From NCBI GenBank assembly GCA_021798195.1, contig JAJZYH010000003.1, positions 21,034 to 85,033 on the forward strand: DNA of 64,000 bases. Direction: 5' to 3'. The DNA comes from Thermoplasmata archaeon. Lineage in GTDB: Archaea; Thermoplasmatota; Thermoplasmata; Lutacidiplasmatales; UBA184. Under the pieces are notes generated by a model. That model had not been told where the DNA came from. It worked only from the letters and a program-made list of their open reading frames with translations, and did not search any database. This document shows positions 51,179-59,296 of the stretch, piece by piece. Numbering within the stretch: the first letter of the stretch is position 1; each line of letters begins with the position of its first letter. The translations under genes and the position numbers were made by a program.

Positions 51179-53281
51179 ATGGCTGGGCCGTCTCCCCCCC
51201 TGCGACCCACGAACGCCTCCTCCCCTCCCCAGGGATTGCTCGCCACCCTGGACCGCTCCCGCACCCGCGGCTACCACTGGCGCACCGTGGTGGTGGCGGG
51301 GATGGGCTTCTTCTCCGACGCCTACGATCTCTTCGTCATCTCCCTCGTCCTGCCCATGCTGGGCTACGTCTACTACGGGAGCACCAAGGTCCCCGGCTAC
51401 GAGGGCGCCGCCGTGGCGGCCACCGCCCTCTTCGGGGCGGTGGCGGGGCAGCTCCTGTTCGGATACCTCGCCGACCGCCTGGGCCGGAAGAAGGTGTACG
51501 CCCTCACCCTTTCGGTGATGGCGGTGGCCGCGGTGGGGAGCGCCCTCTCGGTCCCCGCCTTCGGCCTCGACACGCTCCTCGTCCTCGCCATCTGGCGCTT
51601 CGTGCTGGGCATGGGAGTGGGAGGGGACTACCCGCTCTCCGCCACCATCATGAGCGAATACGCCAACGTGCGGAACCGGGGGCGCCAGGTGGCCACGGTG
51701 TTCGCCATGCAGGGGGCCGGCCTCCTGGCGGGGGCCCTCGTCACCCTCGGGGTCCTCCTCGCGCTCCCGTCGGGATCCGTGGCGGCCCTGGACCTGAGCT
51801 GGCGCATCATCCTGGGACTGGGAGCGGTGCCCGCGGTCCTCACCATCTACTTCCGGACCCGGATCGCCGAGACGCCCCGCTTCTCCCTCACCGTGGAGGG
51901 GAAGGTCGCGGAAGCCGCGAAGACCGTGGAGACGGTGACCGGGGAGCGGGTGGCCCCGGGGCCGGCCCCCCGCACCACGGAGCCCTCCCGGGTCCCCTTC
52001 TCCCGCTTCCTCACGATGTACGCCCCGCTTCTCTTCGGGACCGCGGCATCCTGGTTCCTGGTGGACACCACCTTCTACTCCACCAACATCTTCAACCCCA
52101 TCATCCTCACCGGGATCGGCTTCGCCAACAGCTCCCGGGCCATCCATCCCTACCTCATGACCCTCGCCGAGGGGCAGATCCTCATCACCCTCGTGGCCTC
52201 CATCCCCGGCTACTTCGCCGCGGTGGCCCTCATCGATCGCCTGGGACGACGCGCGCTCCAGTACGTGGGGTTCGGGGTCATGGCCCTCGCCTTCTTCCTC
52301 CTCTCCACGCTCTACGATTCCCTCGGGGGGTACGTGGCCGCCATCTTCGGGATCTACGCCGTCACCTTCTTCTTCACCAACATGGGTCCCAACACCACCA
52401 CCTTCGTCCTTCCCAGCGAGGTCTACCCCACCCAGTTCCGGGGCCGGGGGCACGGCATCTCCGCCGCCTCGGGGAAGCTGGGGGCGGCCCTGGTCACCTT
52501 CCTCTTCCCCACGTTGACGCCGCTCTTGCACCTCCCGGGCACCTTCGCCCTCCTGGGCCTCTTCGCGTTCCTCGGGTTCGTGATCACCCTCGCCGTGATC
52601 CCCGAGCCCGCGGGCCGTAGCCTCGAGGACGTCTCCCGGGAGGACGAGCTCACCCTCGTGGTGGAGCGGTTCTCCACGCAGCTCGATACCCTCGCCTCCT
52701 ACCTGCGGCTGGGCACCGCGGAGCTCAAGGAGCTCCTCACCCGCCCCGGATTCGAGCAGGGGATCCGGGTGGCGCGGATCCGGGCCATCGAGCACCAGGC
52801 CGACGAGGAGGTCCACAAGGTCTTCGTGAACCTCAACAACAAGCGGATGCGGGCCACGGTGCGGTCCGACGTGGGCTCCCTTACGGGACACCTCGACGAC
52901 ATCATGGACGGGATCGAGGGGGTGGCGGCCCGGGTGAAGACCTACCACCTGGTGGACGGGGACGAGGGGCTCGCCCGCTTCGCGGATCTCGTGGAAGAGT
53001 GCGTGGCCCAGGTGGCCGTGGGGGTGGATGCCCTCGACGAGCTCCTCGAGGGACGCACCGAGACCCTCCAGAAGGCCATCGTGGAGGTGAACCGGATCGA
53101 GAACGAGGCCGACGACCTCCTGCGCGACCGCCTGGAGATGCTCTTCACCGGGACCCGGGATCCCCTCGAGGTGATCAAGATGAAGGACTTCTACGAACGC
53201 CTCGAGGTCATCACCGACCGGTGCGAGGACGTGACCGACGTCTTCAAGGACCTCATCGTCCGCTACATGCCCGGGGCCTGA
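51179..53281 (+). CDS. PHS-type (phosphate) MFS transporter fused to a DUF47/PhoU-like domain
   Basis: 700 residues. Residues ~35-475 form a 12-helix major-facilitator transporter of the phosphate:H+ symporter (PHS, Pho84-like) type: VVVAGMGFFSDAYDLFVISL, GYLADRLGRKKVY, GVGGDYPLSATIMSEYAN and NMGPNTTTFVLPSEVYP. Residues ~487-700 are a soluble helical DUF47 (PhoU-like) domain: FSTQLDTLASYLRLG, HQADEEVHKVFVNLNN, DDIMDGIEGVAARV, EADDLLRDRLEMLF and FYERLEVITDRCEDVTDVFKD. DUF47 proteins usually are separate partners of Pit phosphate transporters; here the domain is attached to an MFS carrier. Leaderless start. The 3' end overlaps the convergent AsnC-type regulator by 19 bp. Phosphate as substrate is inferred from both domains. 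Confidence 0.9.
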   Translation: MAGPSPPLRPTNASSPPQGLLATLDRSRTRGYHWRTVVVAGMGFFSDAYDLFVISLVLPMLGYVYYGSTKVPGYEGAAVAATALFGAVAGQLLFGYLADRLGRKKVYALTLSVMAVAAVGSALSVPAFGLDTLLVLAIWRFVLGMGVGGDYPLSATIMSEYANVRNRGRQVATVFAMQGAGLLAGALVTLGVLLALPSGSVAALDLSWRIILGLGAVPAVLTIYFRTRIAETPRFSLTVEGKVAEAAKTVETVTGERVAPGPAPRTTEPSRVPFSRFLTMYAPLLFGTAASWFLVDTTFYSTNIFNPIILTGIGFANSSRAIHPYLMTLAEGQILITLVASIPGYFAAVALIDRLGRRALQYVGFGVMALAFFLLSTLYDSLGGYVAAIFGIYAVTFFFTNMGPNTTTFVLPSEVYPTQFRGRGHGISAASGKLGAALVTFLFPTLTPLLHLPGTFALLGLFAFLGFVITLAVIPEPAGRSLEDVSREDELTLVVERFSTQLDTLASYLRLGTAELKELLTRPGFEQGIRVARIRAIEHQADEEVHKVFVNLNNKRMRATVRSDVGSLTGHLDDIMDGIEGVAARVKTYHLVDGDEGLARFADLVEECVAQVAVGVDALDELLEGRTETLQKAIVEVNRIENEADDLLRDRLEMLFTGTRDPLEVIKMKDFYERLEVITDRCEDVTDVFKDLIVRYMPGA

Positions 53282-53733
53282 GGCGCTCCGCCCTCCTTCA
53301 CGGTGCTGAAGGAGGGGAGCGTCACGGTGGCGGAGATCCCCGGGAGCTCCCGGAGCCGGTCGATCACGAGGCGGCCCAGGTCCTCGAGGCTCGCCCCCCG
53401 CACCTTGAGCAGGAGGTCCCATTCCCCCGCGATGATCTCCACCGCCTCCACGCCGGGAAGGTCCCCCACCCGGTGGGCGAGGTCCCGCTGGGTGACCCGG
53501 CCGGTCCGCTCGAACCGGACCAGGACATACGCCACCGTCCCCCGACCCAGGCGCCCATGGTCCACCCGAATGGTGAACCCCCGGAGGATCCCCCGCTCCC
53601 GCAGGCGCCGCATCCGATCGAGGAGGGTCACCCGTGGGACGCCCAGGCGCCGGGAGAGGCGGGCGAGGGGAGCCCGGGCATCGTCGGCGAGCGCGGCGAG
53701 GAGCCTCCGGTCGACCTCGTCGAGGTCCGACAT
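53263..53733 (-). CDS. AsnC/Lrp-family transcriptional regulator
   Basis: 156 residues from the ATG at MSDLDEVDRRLL. N-terminal HTH (LARLSRRLGVPRVTLLDRMRRLRERGIL) and C-terminal RAM ligand-binding domain (YVLVRFERTG, LPGVEAVEIIAGEWDLLLKV, GISATVTLP). Archaeal feast/famine regulator type. Leaderless start: the TATA box is centred about 31 nt upstream. Divergent from the asparagine synthetase gene across a perfect palindrome, suggesting it controls that gene and itself. Confidence 0.9.
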   Translation of the reverse strand: MSDLDEVDRRLLAALADDARAPLARLSRRLGVPRVTLLDRMRRLRERGILRGFTIRVDHGRLGRGTVAYVLVRFERTGRVTQRDLAHRVGDLPGVEAVEIIAGEWDLLLKVRGASLEDLGRLVIDRLRELPGISATVTLPSFSTVKEGGAPQAPGM

Positions 53734-53759
53734 TATGTTGGAATGACTCCCACCTCTTA

Positions 53760-53768
53760 CCATATAAC
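53760..53768 (-). promoter_or_regulatory. TATA box of the AsnC-type regulator
   Basis: GTTATATGG read leftward, centred about 31 nt before the ATG at 53733; abuts the shared palindrome. Confidence 0.6.
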
Positions 53769-53780
53769 GTCAAATTGACG
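53768..53780. promoter_or_regulatory. Perfect palindrome between divergent promoters (candidate AsnC/Lrp box)
   Basis: CGTCAAATTGACG: 6-bp arms around one central base, directly upstream of the regulator's TATA box and 15 nt before the synthetase's. Candidate operator for the adjacent AsnC/Lrp regulator. Confidence 0.6.
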
Positions 53781-53795
53781 GGATTCGATCGGACA

Positions 53796-53803
53796 CTTTA
53801 ATC
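53796..53803 (+). promoter_or_regulatory. TATA box of the asparagine synthetase gene
   Basis: CTTTAATC, centred about 28 nt before ATG 53828; leaderless start predicted. Confidence 0.6.
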
Positions 53804-53827
53804 TTCACCGTCCACCTCCTGGGTTCC

Positions 53828-54802
53828 ATGTCCCTTCCGTCGGGAGCCTCGGGGGATGTTCCCTCCGCACCGGAGGATGCCCGGGTGCGCGGGGCGCTCT
53901 CCCACATGGACCACCCCCGGGTCCGGGCGGGGGTCCGCCTGGGCTCGGAGGTGCGCCGGGCCCTGGGCGAGTTCTTCCACCGCGAGGGGTTCGTGGAGAT
54001 CGCCCCCGTCCTGGTGGCCCCGGTGACGGATCCCTTGAACCACCCTGTGGCGGATCCCACGGTGGACTACTACGGCCAGCCCTTCCAACTGACCCGCTCC
54101 ATGATCTTCCACAAGCAGCTCGCCATGCGGGCGTTCCCCCGGGTCTTCGTCTTCTCCCCCAACCTGCGGTTCGAGCCCCGGGAGCGATCGTCCACGGGCC
54201 GTCACCTGGTGGAGTTCACGCAGGTCGACGTGGAGGTGCGGGACGCGGACCGGGAGGAGGTGATGACCCTCGCCGAGCGGGCCCTCACGCACGTGGTGGA
54301 CCACCTGGCGCAGCATGCCCGGAGAACCTTTGCCCAGCTGGGGCGGAGGCTCCCCGTCCTCTCCCCGCCGTTCCCGCGACGGGACTGGCGAGCGGCCCGC
54401 GCGGAGCACGGCCCCGAGTTCGAGATGGCCCTCTCCCGGGAGAGTCCCACCCCGTTCTGGCTGGTGGATATCCCGCTCCCCGAGCGGGAATTCTACGACC
54501 GGGAGGACCCCGCGCGCCCGGGCGTCCTCCGGGACATGGACCTCATCTATCCCGAAGGCTACGGCGAGGCGCTCTCCGGAGGGGAGAGGGAGTTCGAGCT
54601 CCCCGCCATCCTCCGGAGGATCCACGCGAAGGGTCAGAGCGTGGAGCAGTTCCGTTGGTACGTGGAGGCCGCGCAGGCGGGACTCCCTCCTTCCGCGGGA
54701 TTCGGGATCGGGGTGGAGCGGCTGGTCCGATGGCTGGGCGGGCTCTCCGATGTGGCGGAGACCTCCCTCTTCCCCAAGCGCATCGGGACCTGGTCGCTCT
54801 GA
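53828..54802 (+). CDS. Archaeal asparagine synthetase A (AsnRS-like, no anticodon domain)
   Basis: 324 residues, a class II tRNA-synthetase catalytic core without the N-terminal anticodon-binding OB domain. Motif 2 is FSPNLRFEPRERSSTGRH followed by LVEFTQVDVE; motif 3 is GFGIGVERLVRWL; MDLIYPEGYGEALSGGERE also fits AsnRS/AspRS relatives. It matches the archaeal AS-AR family (about 294 residues in Pyrococcus), which makes asparagine from aspartate, ammonia and ATP. Divergently transcribed from an AsnC/Lrp-family regulator, as E. coli asnA is from asnC. A non-synthetase role cannot be excluded from sequence alone. Confidence 0.88.
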   Translation: MSLPSGASGDVPSAPEDARVRGALSHMDHPRVRAGVRLGSEVRRALGEFFHREGFVEIAPVLVAPVTDPLNHPVADPTVDYYGQPFQLTRSMIFHKQLAMRAFPRVFVFSPNLRFEPRERSSTGRHLVEFTQVDVEVRDADREEVMTLAERALTHVVDHLAQHARRTFAQLGRRLPVLSPPFPRRDWRAARAEHGPEFEMALSRESPTPFWLVDIPLPEREFYDREDPARPGVLRDMDLIYPEGYGEALSGGEREFELPAILRRIHAKGQSVEQFRWYVEAAQAGLPPSAGFGIGVERLVRWLGGLSDVAETSLFPKRIGTWSL

Positions 54803-54921
54803 GACGGGCCGGGACGGTCCCCTCTCCCCCGGGCGGCACCGGGAGAAACGCCCTCCCCCGGGGTGTTTCATCCCCTCTCCCCGGAGGTCTTGAGTCCCCC
54901 GCCTCCCGTGGCGAGGCTCCC

Positions 54922-57225
54922 ATGCCGCGAGGATGGCTCCTGGACGCCCATTCCACCCCCTCGGGGGACGGGGTGCGGCTCTGGCTCAAAGAGGGGGCCA
55001 CCGGGAAGGTACGCTCCGTGACGGTGCCCTACGCCCCGCCGTTCTACGTGACCGGCCCCGAGGATTCCCTGGGAACGCTGGGGGAGGCCCTCGCCCCCCG
55101 GGAGGACGTGGCCTCGGTGGAGAGGGTCCGGATCCGCACGAGCCTCTTCGAGGATCCCGCCCGCACCCATCCCGCCCTGGCGGTGGTGCCGGTCCCCCAC
55201 GGGGCGCGCGTCCCTCTGGCCCGGGAGGTGGACTCCCGGGGAGGGTTCATCACCTATACCCTCTACGACGTGGATCTCTCCCCCGTCCAGACGTACTACG
55301 GGGAGCGCGACCTCTACCCTCTGGCCCCGGTGGCCTGGAGCGGGGCGGAGGTGGTGGCCACGGAGCCCCCCGACGCGCTGGAGTACGCTCCACCCCCGCT
55401 CTCCATCGCTCCCCTCGAGGTGGGCACGGACCGGGAGGGGCCGTGCCGGGTCCCGGGCCCGGAGGTCCCGGTGCGGTGGGTCCGCCTGGGGGAGGTGGAG
55501 GTGGAGGCCGAATCGGAGCGGGATACCCTCCTGGACCTCCTCCGGGAGCTCCGGCGGCAGGACCCGGACGTCCTCGTCACCCGGGGAGGGGACTCCTTCC
55601 ACGTCCCCCACCTCTACCGGAGGGCCCAGGCCCACGGCCTCACGGAGTCCACCTTCTTCCTGGGCCGCGAAGGGGTCCCCTTCCGGCTGGACCGGCGGGG
55701 AACCGTCTTCGAGAGCTATGGGCGGATCCTCTACCGGACCCCCGCCCACCACCTCGCGGGCCGGCTGCATCTCGACATGGACGAGCGGTTCGTGGACGAC
55801 GTGGGTCTCGCGGGCTTCCTGGACACGAGCCGCCTCTCCCGCCTGGGGCTTCCCGTGGTGGTGCGCCAATCCCCGGGGACCGTCTTCTCCGCCCTGGAGG
55901 TCCTCGAGGCCCGGAAGGAGGGGGTCCACATCCCCTGGAAGAAGAACCTCCCCGAGGAGGAGAAGAGCGCGGCGGACCTCCTCGCGGCGGACCGGGGCGG
56001 GTTCATCCTCACCCCGCCCGTGGGGCTCGTGGAGGGGGTCGACGAGTTCGATTTCGCCTCCCTCTTCCCCTCCCTCATGGTGACGCACAACCTCTCCCTG
56101 GAGACCCTCAATTGCCCCTGCTGCCCCGGGAGCTCCCGGCAGGTCCCCGGGCTGGGGTACCACTCCTGCCTCCTCCGGGAGGGCCTGGTGCCCCGCGTCC
56201 TGCGTCCCCTCCTCGCCCGGCGCCGCTACTTCAAGCGACGCAAGCAGGAGACCTCGGGGGAGGTCCGGGACCGCTACGACCAGCTGGTGAAGGCGTGGAA
56301 ATGGGTCCTGGTGACCAGCTTCGGGTACCAGGGGTACCGCAACGCCCCCTTCGGCCGCATCGAGTGCCACGAGGCCATCAACGCCTACGCCCGGGACCTC
56401 CTGGTGGACGTGTCCCGGTTCGTCCGGGACCGGGGATGGCAGGTGGTCCACGGGATCGTGGATTCCCTGTGGCTCGCGCCCCCTCCCGGCGGGGATCCCG
56501 GGGAGCTTTCGGACGCCATCGAACGGCGGACGGGGCTTCCCCTGGGGTACGAGGGGCGGTACCGGTGGATCGTCTTCCTCCCCCACGCGAGGCACGGCCT
56601 CGGGGTGGCCAACCGCTACTACGGCCTCTACGAGAGCGGGGAGCTCAAGGTGCGGGGACTGGAGGTGCGCCGCCACGACGTCTGCCGGTTCGTCCAGCGC
56701 ATCCAGGAGGGGACCCTGGAGGCCCTCTCCCACGCCCGGGACGGGCACGAGTTCCGGGCGATGCTCCCGCGGTTGGTGGCCCGGGGCGGGGGATACGCCC
56801 GTCTCCTGGCGCGGGGCACGTGGCCCCGGGAGGACCTCCTCCTCACCCACCGGGTGACCCATGCGCTGGAGGAGTACCGGGTCGTGTCCCCCACCACCCT
56901 GGCGCTCCGGCAGCTCCGGTCCCACGGGATCTCCCGGGGGCCCGGGGAGGAGGTCTCCTACCTCCTCCTCGACGAGGGACCCCGGAAGGAACGTCCCGGC
57001 GCGGTGGCCCGGGAACTCCTCGGGGGAGACGAGCCGTACCACGTCCCCTCCTATGTCCGCCTCCTGGCGCGCAGCTTCGCGACCCTCTTCCTCCCCTTCG
57101 GATACCCGGAGGAGAGGATCCTCTCCCTCTGGGGGTTCGCGGAGACCCCACGTCCTCGACGCTCGTCCCCCCGAGCCGGATCGCCCGTCGCCGGGGGGCT
57201 TTCGCCCCCGGGCCCCCTCCGCTGA
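54922..57225 (+). CDS. Family B DNA polymerase with altered motifs (PolB2-like)
   Basis: 767 residues. Motif A is DEFDFASLFPSLM near residue 376 (Asp kept). The motif B region reads KAWKWVLVTSFGYQGY near 466 (no Asn before the Ser). Motif C reads HGIVDSLW near 510 where active enzymes have YGDTDS, so the first catalytic Asp is replaced by Ile and the second kept. The exonuclease region is degenerate: PLSIAPLEVG replaces a DIE motif and RGGDSFHVPHL an NxxxFD motif. This resembles the PolB2-type archaeal polymerases regarded as inactivated or repair-specialised. It lies 119 nt after the asparagine synthetase. PolD is encoded elsewhere in the window, so this is not the only replicase. Confidence 0.85.
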   Translation: MPRGWLLDAHSTPSGDGVRLWLKEGATGKVRSVTVPYAPPFYVTGPEDSLGTLGEALAPREDVASVERVRIRTSLFEDPARTHPALAVVPVPHGARVPLAREVDSRGGFITYTLYDVDLSPVQTYYGERDLYPLAPVAWSGAEVVATEPPDALEYAPPPLSIAPLEVGTDREGPCRVPGPEVPVRWVRLGEVEVEAESERDTLLDLLRELRRQDPDVLVTRGGDSFHVPHLYRRAQAHGLTESTFFLGREGVPFRLDRRGTVFESYGRILYRTPAHHLAGRLHLDMDERFVDDVGLAGFLDTSRLSRLGLPVVVRQSPGTVFSALEVLEARKEGVHIPWKKNLPEEEKSAADLLAADRGGFILTPPVGLVEGVDEFDFASLFPSLMVTHNLSLETLNCPCCPGSSRQVPGLGYHSCLLREGLVPRVLRPLLARRRYFKRRKQETSGEVRDRYDQLVKAWKWVLVTSFGYQGYRNAPFGRIECHEAINAYARDLLVDVSRFVRDRGWQVVHGIVDSLWLAPPPGGDPGELSDAIERRTGLPLGYEGRYRWIVFLPHARHGLGVANRYYGLYESGELKVRGLEVRRHDVCRFVQRIQEGTLEALSHARDGHEFRAMLPRLVARGGGYARLLARGTWPREDLLLTHRVTHALEEYRVVSPTTLALRQLRSHGISRGPGEEVSYLLLDEGPRKERPGAVARELLGGDEPYHVPSYVRLLARSFATLFLPFGYPEERILSLWGFAETPRPRRSSPRAGSPVAGGLSPPGPLR

Positions 57226-57273
57226 CGACGGGGTAGCACCCCCCCGGAACCTCTTCCGAGGGCTCCGAAGGAT

Positions 57274-57298
57274 CCGGGGGTCATCGGGATGCCCCCGG
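57274..57298. terminator. GC-rich hairpin between convergent genes
   Basis: CCGGGGG/CCCCCGG stem, continued after a bulged T by CAT/ATG around a CGGG loop. Lies just past the polymerase stop; no T-run follows, so a terminator role is tentative. Confidence 0.4.
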
Positions 57299-57320
57299 GG
57301 GTTGCCTCCCACCAACTCCC

Positions 57321-57350
57321 CCGGGGCGGGGTAGAGGGACCCCGCCCCGG
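57321..57350. terminator. Perfect 12-bp GC hairpin between convergent genes
   Basis: CCGGGGCGGGGT and its exact complement around an AGAGGG loop, 15 nt beyond the end of the leftward DoxX gene. It could end transcription from either side or act as a barrier; no U-tract is present. Confidence 0.45.
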
Positions 57351-57364
57351 TACTCTCCGCGGCT

Positions 57365-57946
57365 TCAGGTCAACAGGGCCCGGAGCGCCCGGTCCCTCCA
57401 GCTCTCCCTGGAGAAGCGTTCCCGCAGCTTCCAGACCTTCGCCAGCCCGTAGGCGTAGGGGGCGAAGACCAGAACGAGGAACACCAGGGCCAGCATGAGG
57501 TCCCCCCCGAGGTCCGTGTACCCTGCGGTGCTCCAGGATGCCCCGATGGCGGCGGGGTAGCCTCCGAAGCCACCGAACGCCCAGATGAACCCCATCACGA
57601 GGGCGCTCCAGAGGGCCGCTGGCCGCTGGAAGATGCCCAGGAGGAGGAAGAGCCCTCCGAAGGTCTCCCCCAGCCCCACGAGGGTCCCGAAGAGGGCCCA
57701 GTTCGAGGTGAGCCACGCCGGGGTGTAGAACTCCCCGTCGACGACCCCCTGCATCTGCCCCGTGGCGAAGAGCACCCACTTCAGGATCCCGTCGAAGAGA
57801 AAGATCGCCCCGAACAGGATCCGGGTCGCCGAGAGCACCCGCACCGCCCGACCGGTTTCCGTCTCCGCGACCGAGGAGACCCGGAACGCCGTGGCCGTCT
57901 CCGGGATACCGGTCGCCGCACTCACCCCCACATTCATCGCGCTCAT
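57365..57946 (-). CDS. DoxX-family membrane protein
   Basis: 193 residues from an ATG with a GGAGG ribosome site 5 nt upstream; longer starts are rejected. Four transmembrane helices (ATRILFGAIFLFDGILKWVLFA, LVGLGETFGGLFLLLGIF, ALWSALVMGFIWAFGGFGG, LMLALVFLVLVFAPYAYGLA) with the DoxX-type GETFGGLFLLLGIFQRPAALW loop. It shares the general fold with the protein near 29 kb but little sequence. Function uncertain. It is convergent with the PolB2-like gene. Confidence 0.83.
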   Translation of the reverse strand: MSAMNVGVSAATGIPETATAFRVSSVAETETGRAVRVLSATRILFGAIFLFDGILKWVLFATGQMQGVVDGEFYTPAWLTSNWALFGTLVGLGETFGGLFLLLGIFQRPAALWSALVMGFIWAFGGFGGYPAAIGASWSTAGYTDLGGDLMLALVFLVLVFAPYAYGLAKVWKLRERFSRESWRDRALRALLT

Positions 57947-58080
57947 GTTTCCTCCGTGGGTCCTTGGGACCCGATAGGACCATGGGGATGGGACTCCTTC
58001 CCCTTCACCTCCGGACCGTAAGGAGTGTCCGGAGAGCCCCCTCACATCCGGTCCCGCACCGGGCTGGGGTGCACAATGAA

Positions 58081-58089
58081 TCATTTAGG
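58081..58089 (+). promoter_or_regulatory. TATA-like box of the AbrB-PhoU gene
   Basis: TCATTTAGG, centred about 26 nt before ATG 58110; an out-of-frame ATG at 58099 would lie before the transcription start. Confidence 0.55.
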
Positions 58090-58109
58090 TCGGCGGGTAT
58101 GGGTCCGGC

Positions 58110-59231
58110 ATGCCTCCGAAGCGCGACGGGGAGGAGGGGGCCGGTCGCGAGCCGGGGGCCACCCGACGTGCCCAACGCACGGGGGGCTCGTCCCTTGCGG
58201 TGACCTTGCCCAAGTCCTGGACCGACGCCATGAACGTCCAGGCGGGGACGCCGCTACGCTTCGTCGACCTGGGCGGAGGGCGCCTCGAGATCTCCCTGGC
58301 CACCACGGACCCCGGGCGCCTCCCGGTGCCCGAGCCCCTGCGGATCGAGGCCACCGATCTCCCGCCCCGCCTCCTCCCCCGCCTCCTCATCGGCTCCTAC
58401 GTGGTGGGCCAGGACCATGTGCGGATCGTGGCCCGTGGGGGCCTCCCGGAATCCCAGCGCCAGGAGATCCGGGGACTCGCCTCCCGACTGCTGGGGATGA
58501 GCGTCGTGGCCGAATCCCCCGAGGAGGTCGACGTCCAGAACTTCGTGGACCCCACCCGCTACCCTCTCTCCCGGATCCTGGACCAGCTGGTGCGCCTCCT
58601 CGCGGCGGAGATCCGGTCGTGCCGAACGGCTCTCTCCCGCCGGGATTCCCGGGCGCTCGCGGACCTTCCGGGGCAGGAGGAGGAGGTGGACCGCCTCTAC
58701 CTCCTCATGGTCCGCCAGCTCCTCATCGCCTCCGACGACTTCCAGGTGGCCCGGGAGATCGGCGTGGAGAGCCACCATTACCAGATCGGCTACCGTGTCG
58801 TGGTGAAGATGCTCGAGGAGGTGGGGGACCTCCTCGCGGACATCGGGCTGGAACTCGGGGGACCCCTCGATTCCCTTCGGGGGCTTCCCCCGGGTCCTCT
58901 CGCGGATCTGGACGGCCTGTTCCAGAAGCTGGAGGCGCGCCTCGGGAGCACCACGGAGGCGTTCACGCACTTCTCCGTGGTCCAGGCCAACGACACCCTG
59001 AACGGCATCGAGGAGGACCTCCCGGGGAACCTGGCTCTCCTCAAGGCCATCGTCCACCGGATCCGGGATGCCGCCACGGCCGCCTCGGTGCAGCGGATCG
59101 GGTCGAACCTGATCCAGGCCCTGGGATTGCTCTCGGTGGTGAACGAGATCACCATCAACCGCGCGGTGGAACCCGAGACGGTGGCCCGGTCGCAGGGGCA
59201 GGTGTCCCTGGGCGCTTCCCGCAAGCCGTGA
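58110..59231 (+). CDS. AbrB-PhoU phosphate-uptake regulator
   Basis: 373 residues. N-terminal SpoVT/AbrB-like swapped-hairpin (SSLAVTLPKSWTDAMNVQAG, then LEISLA) for DNA binding, a middle region (LLIGSYVVGQDHVRIV), then PhoU-type helical bundles (ILDQLVRLLAAEIRSC, YQIGYRVVVKMLEEVGDLLADIG). This is the archaeal PhoU-like transcription regulator architecture that senses phosphate status. Leaderless start. Convergent with a PHS-type transporter and about 5 kb from the MFS-DUF47 fusion, so it may regulate both. Confidence 0.88.
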   Translation: MPPKRDGEEGAGREPGATRRAQRTGGSSLAVTLPKSWTDAMNVQAGTPLRFVDLGGGRLEISLATTDPGRLPVPEPLRIEATDLPPRLLPRLLIGSYVVGQDHVRIVARGGLPESQRQEIRGLASRLLGMSVVAESPEEVDVQNFVDPTRYPLSRILDQLVRLLAAEIRSCRTALSRRDSRALADLPGQEEEVDRLYLLMVRQLLIASDDFQVAREIGVESHHYQIGYRVVVKMLEEVGDLLADIGLELGGPLDSLRGLPPGPLADLDGLFQKLEARLGSTTEAFTHFSVVQANDTLNGIEEDLPGNLALLKAIVHRIRDAATAASVQRIGSNLIQALGLLSVVNEITINRAVEPETVARSQGQVSLGASRKP

Positions 59232-59296
59232 AGAGGCCTTCTGGGAGGGCCACCGGCTCCCCCCCCGCCCCGGGGGGAGGATCCCTCGTCGACCTC

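Noticed and set aside
51128..53773. 881-codon leftward frame opposite the MFS-DUF47 gene
   Set aside because: Shadow frame without recognisable domains; also spans two supported promoters.
53828..54802. Genuine asparaginyl- or aspartyl-tRNA synthetase
   Set aside because: The anticodon-binding OB domain is absent, leaving only the catalytic core, as in the archaeal asparagine synthetase family.
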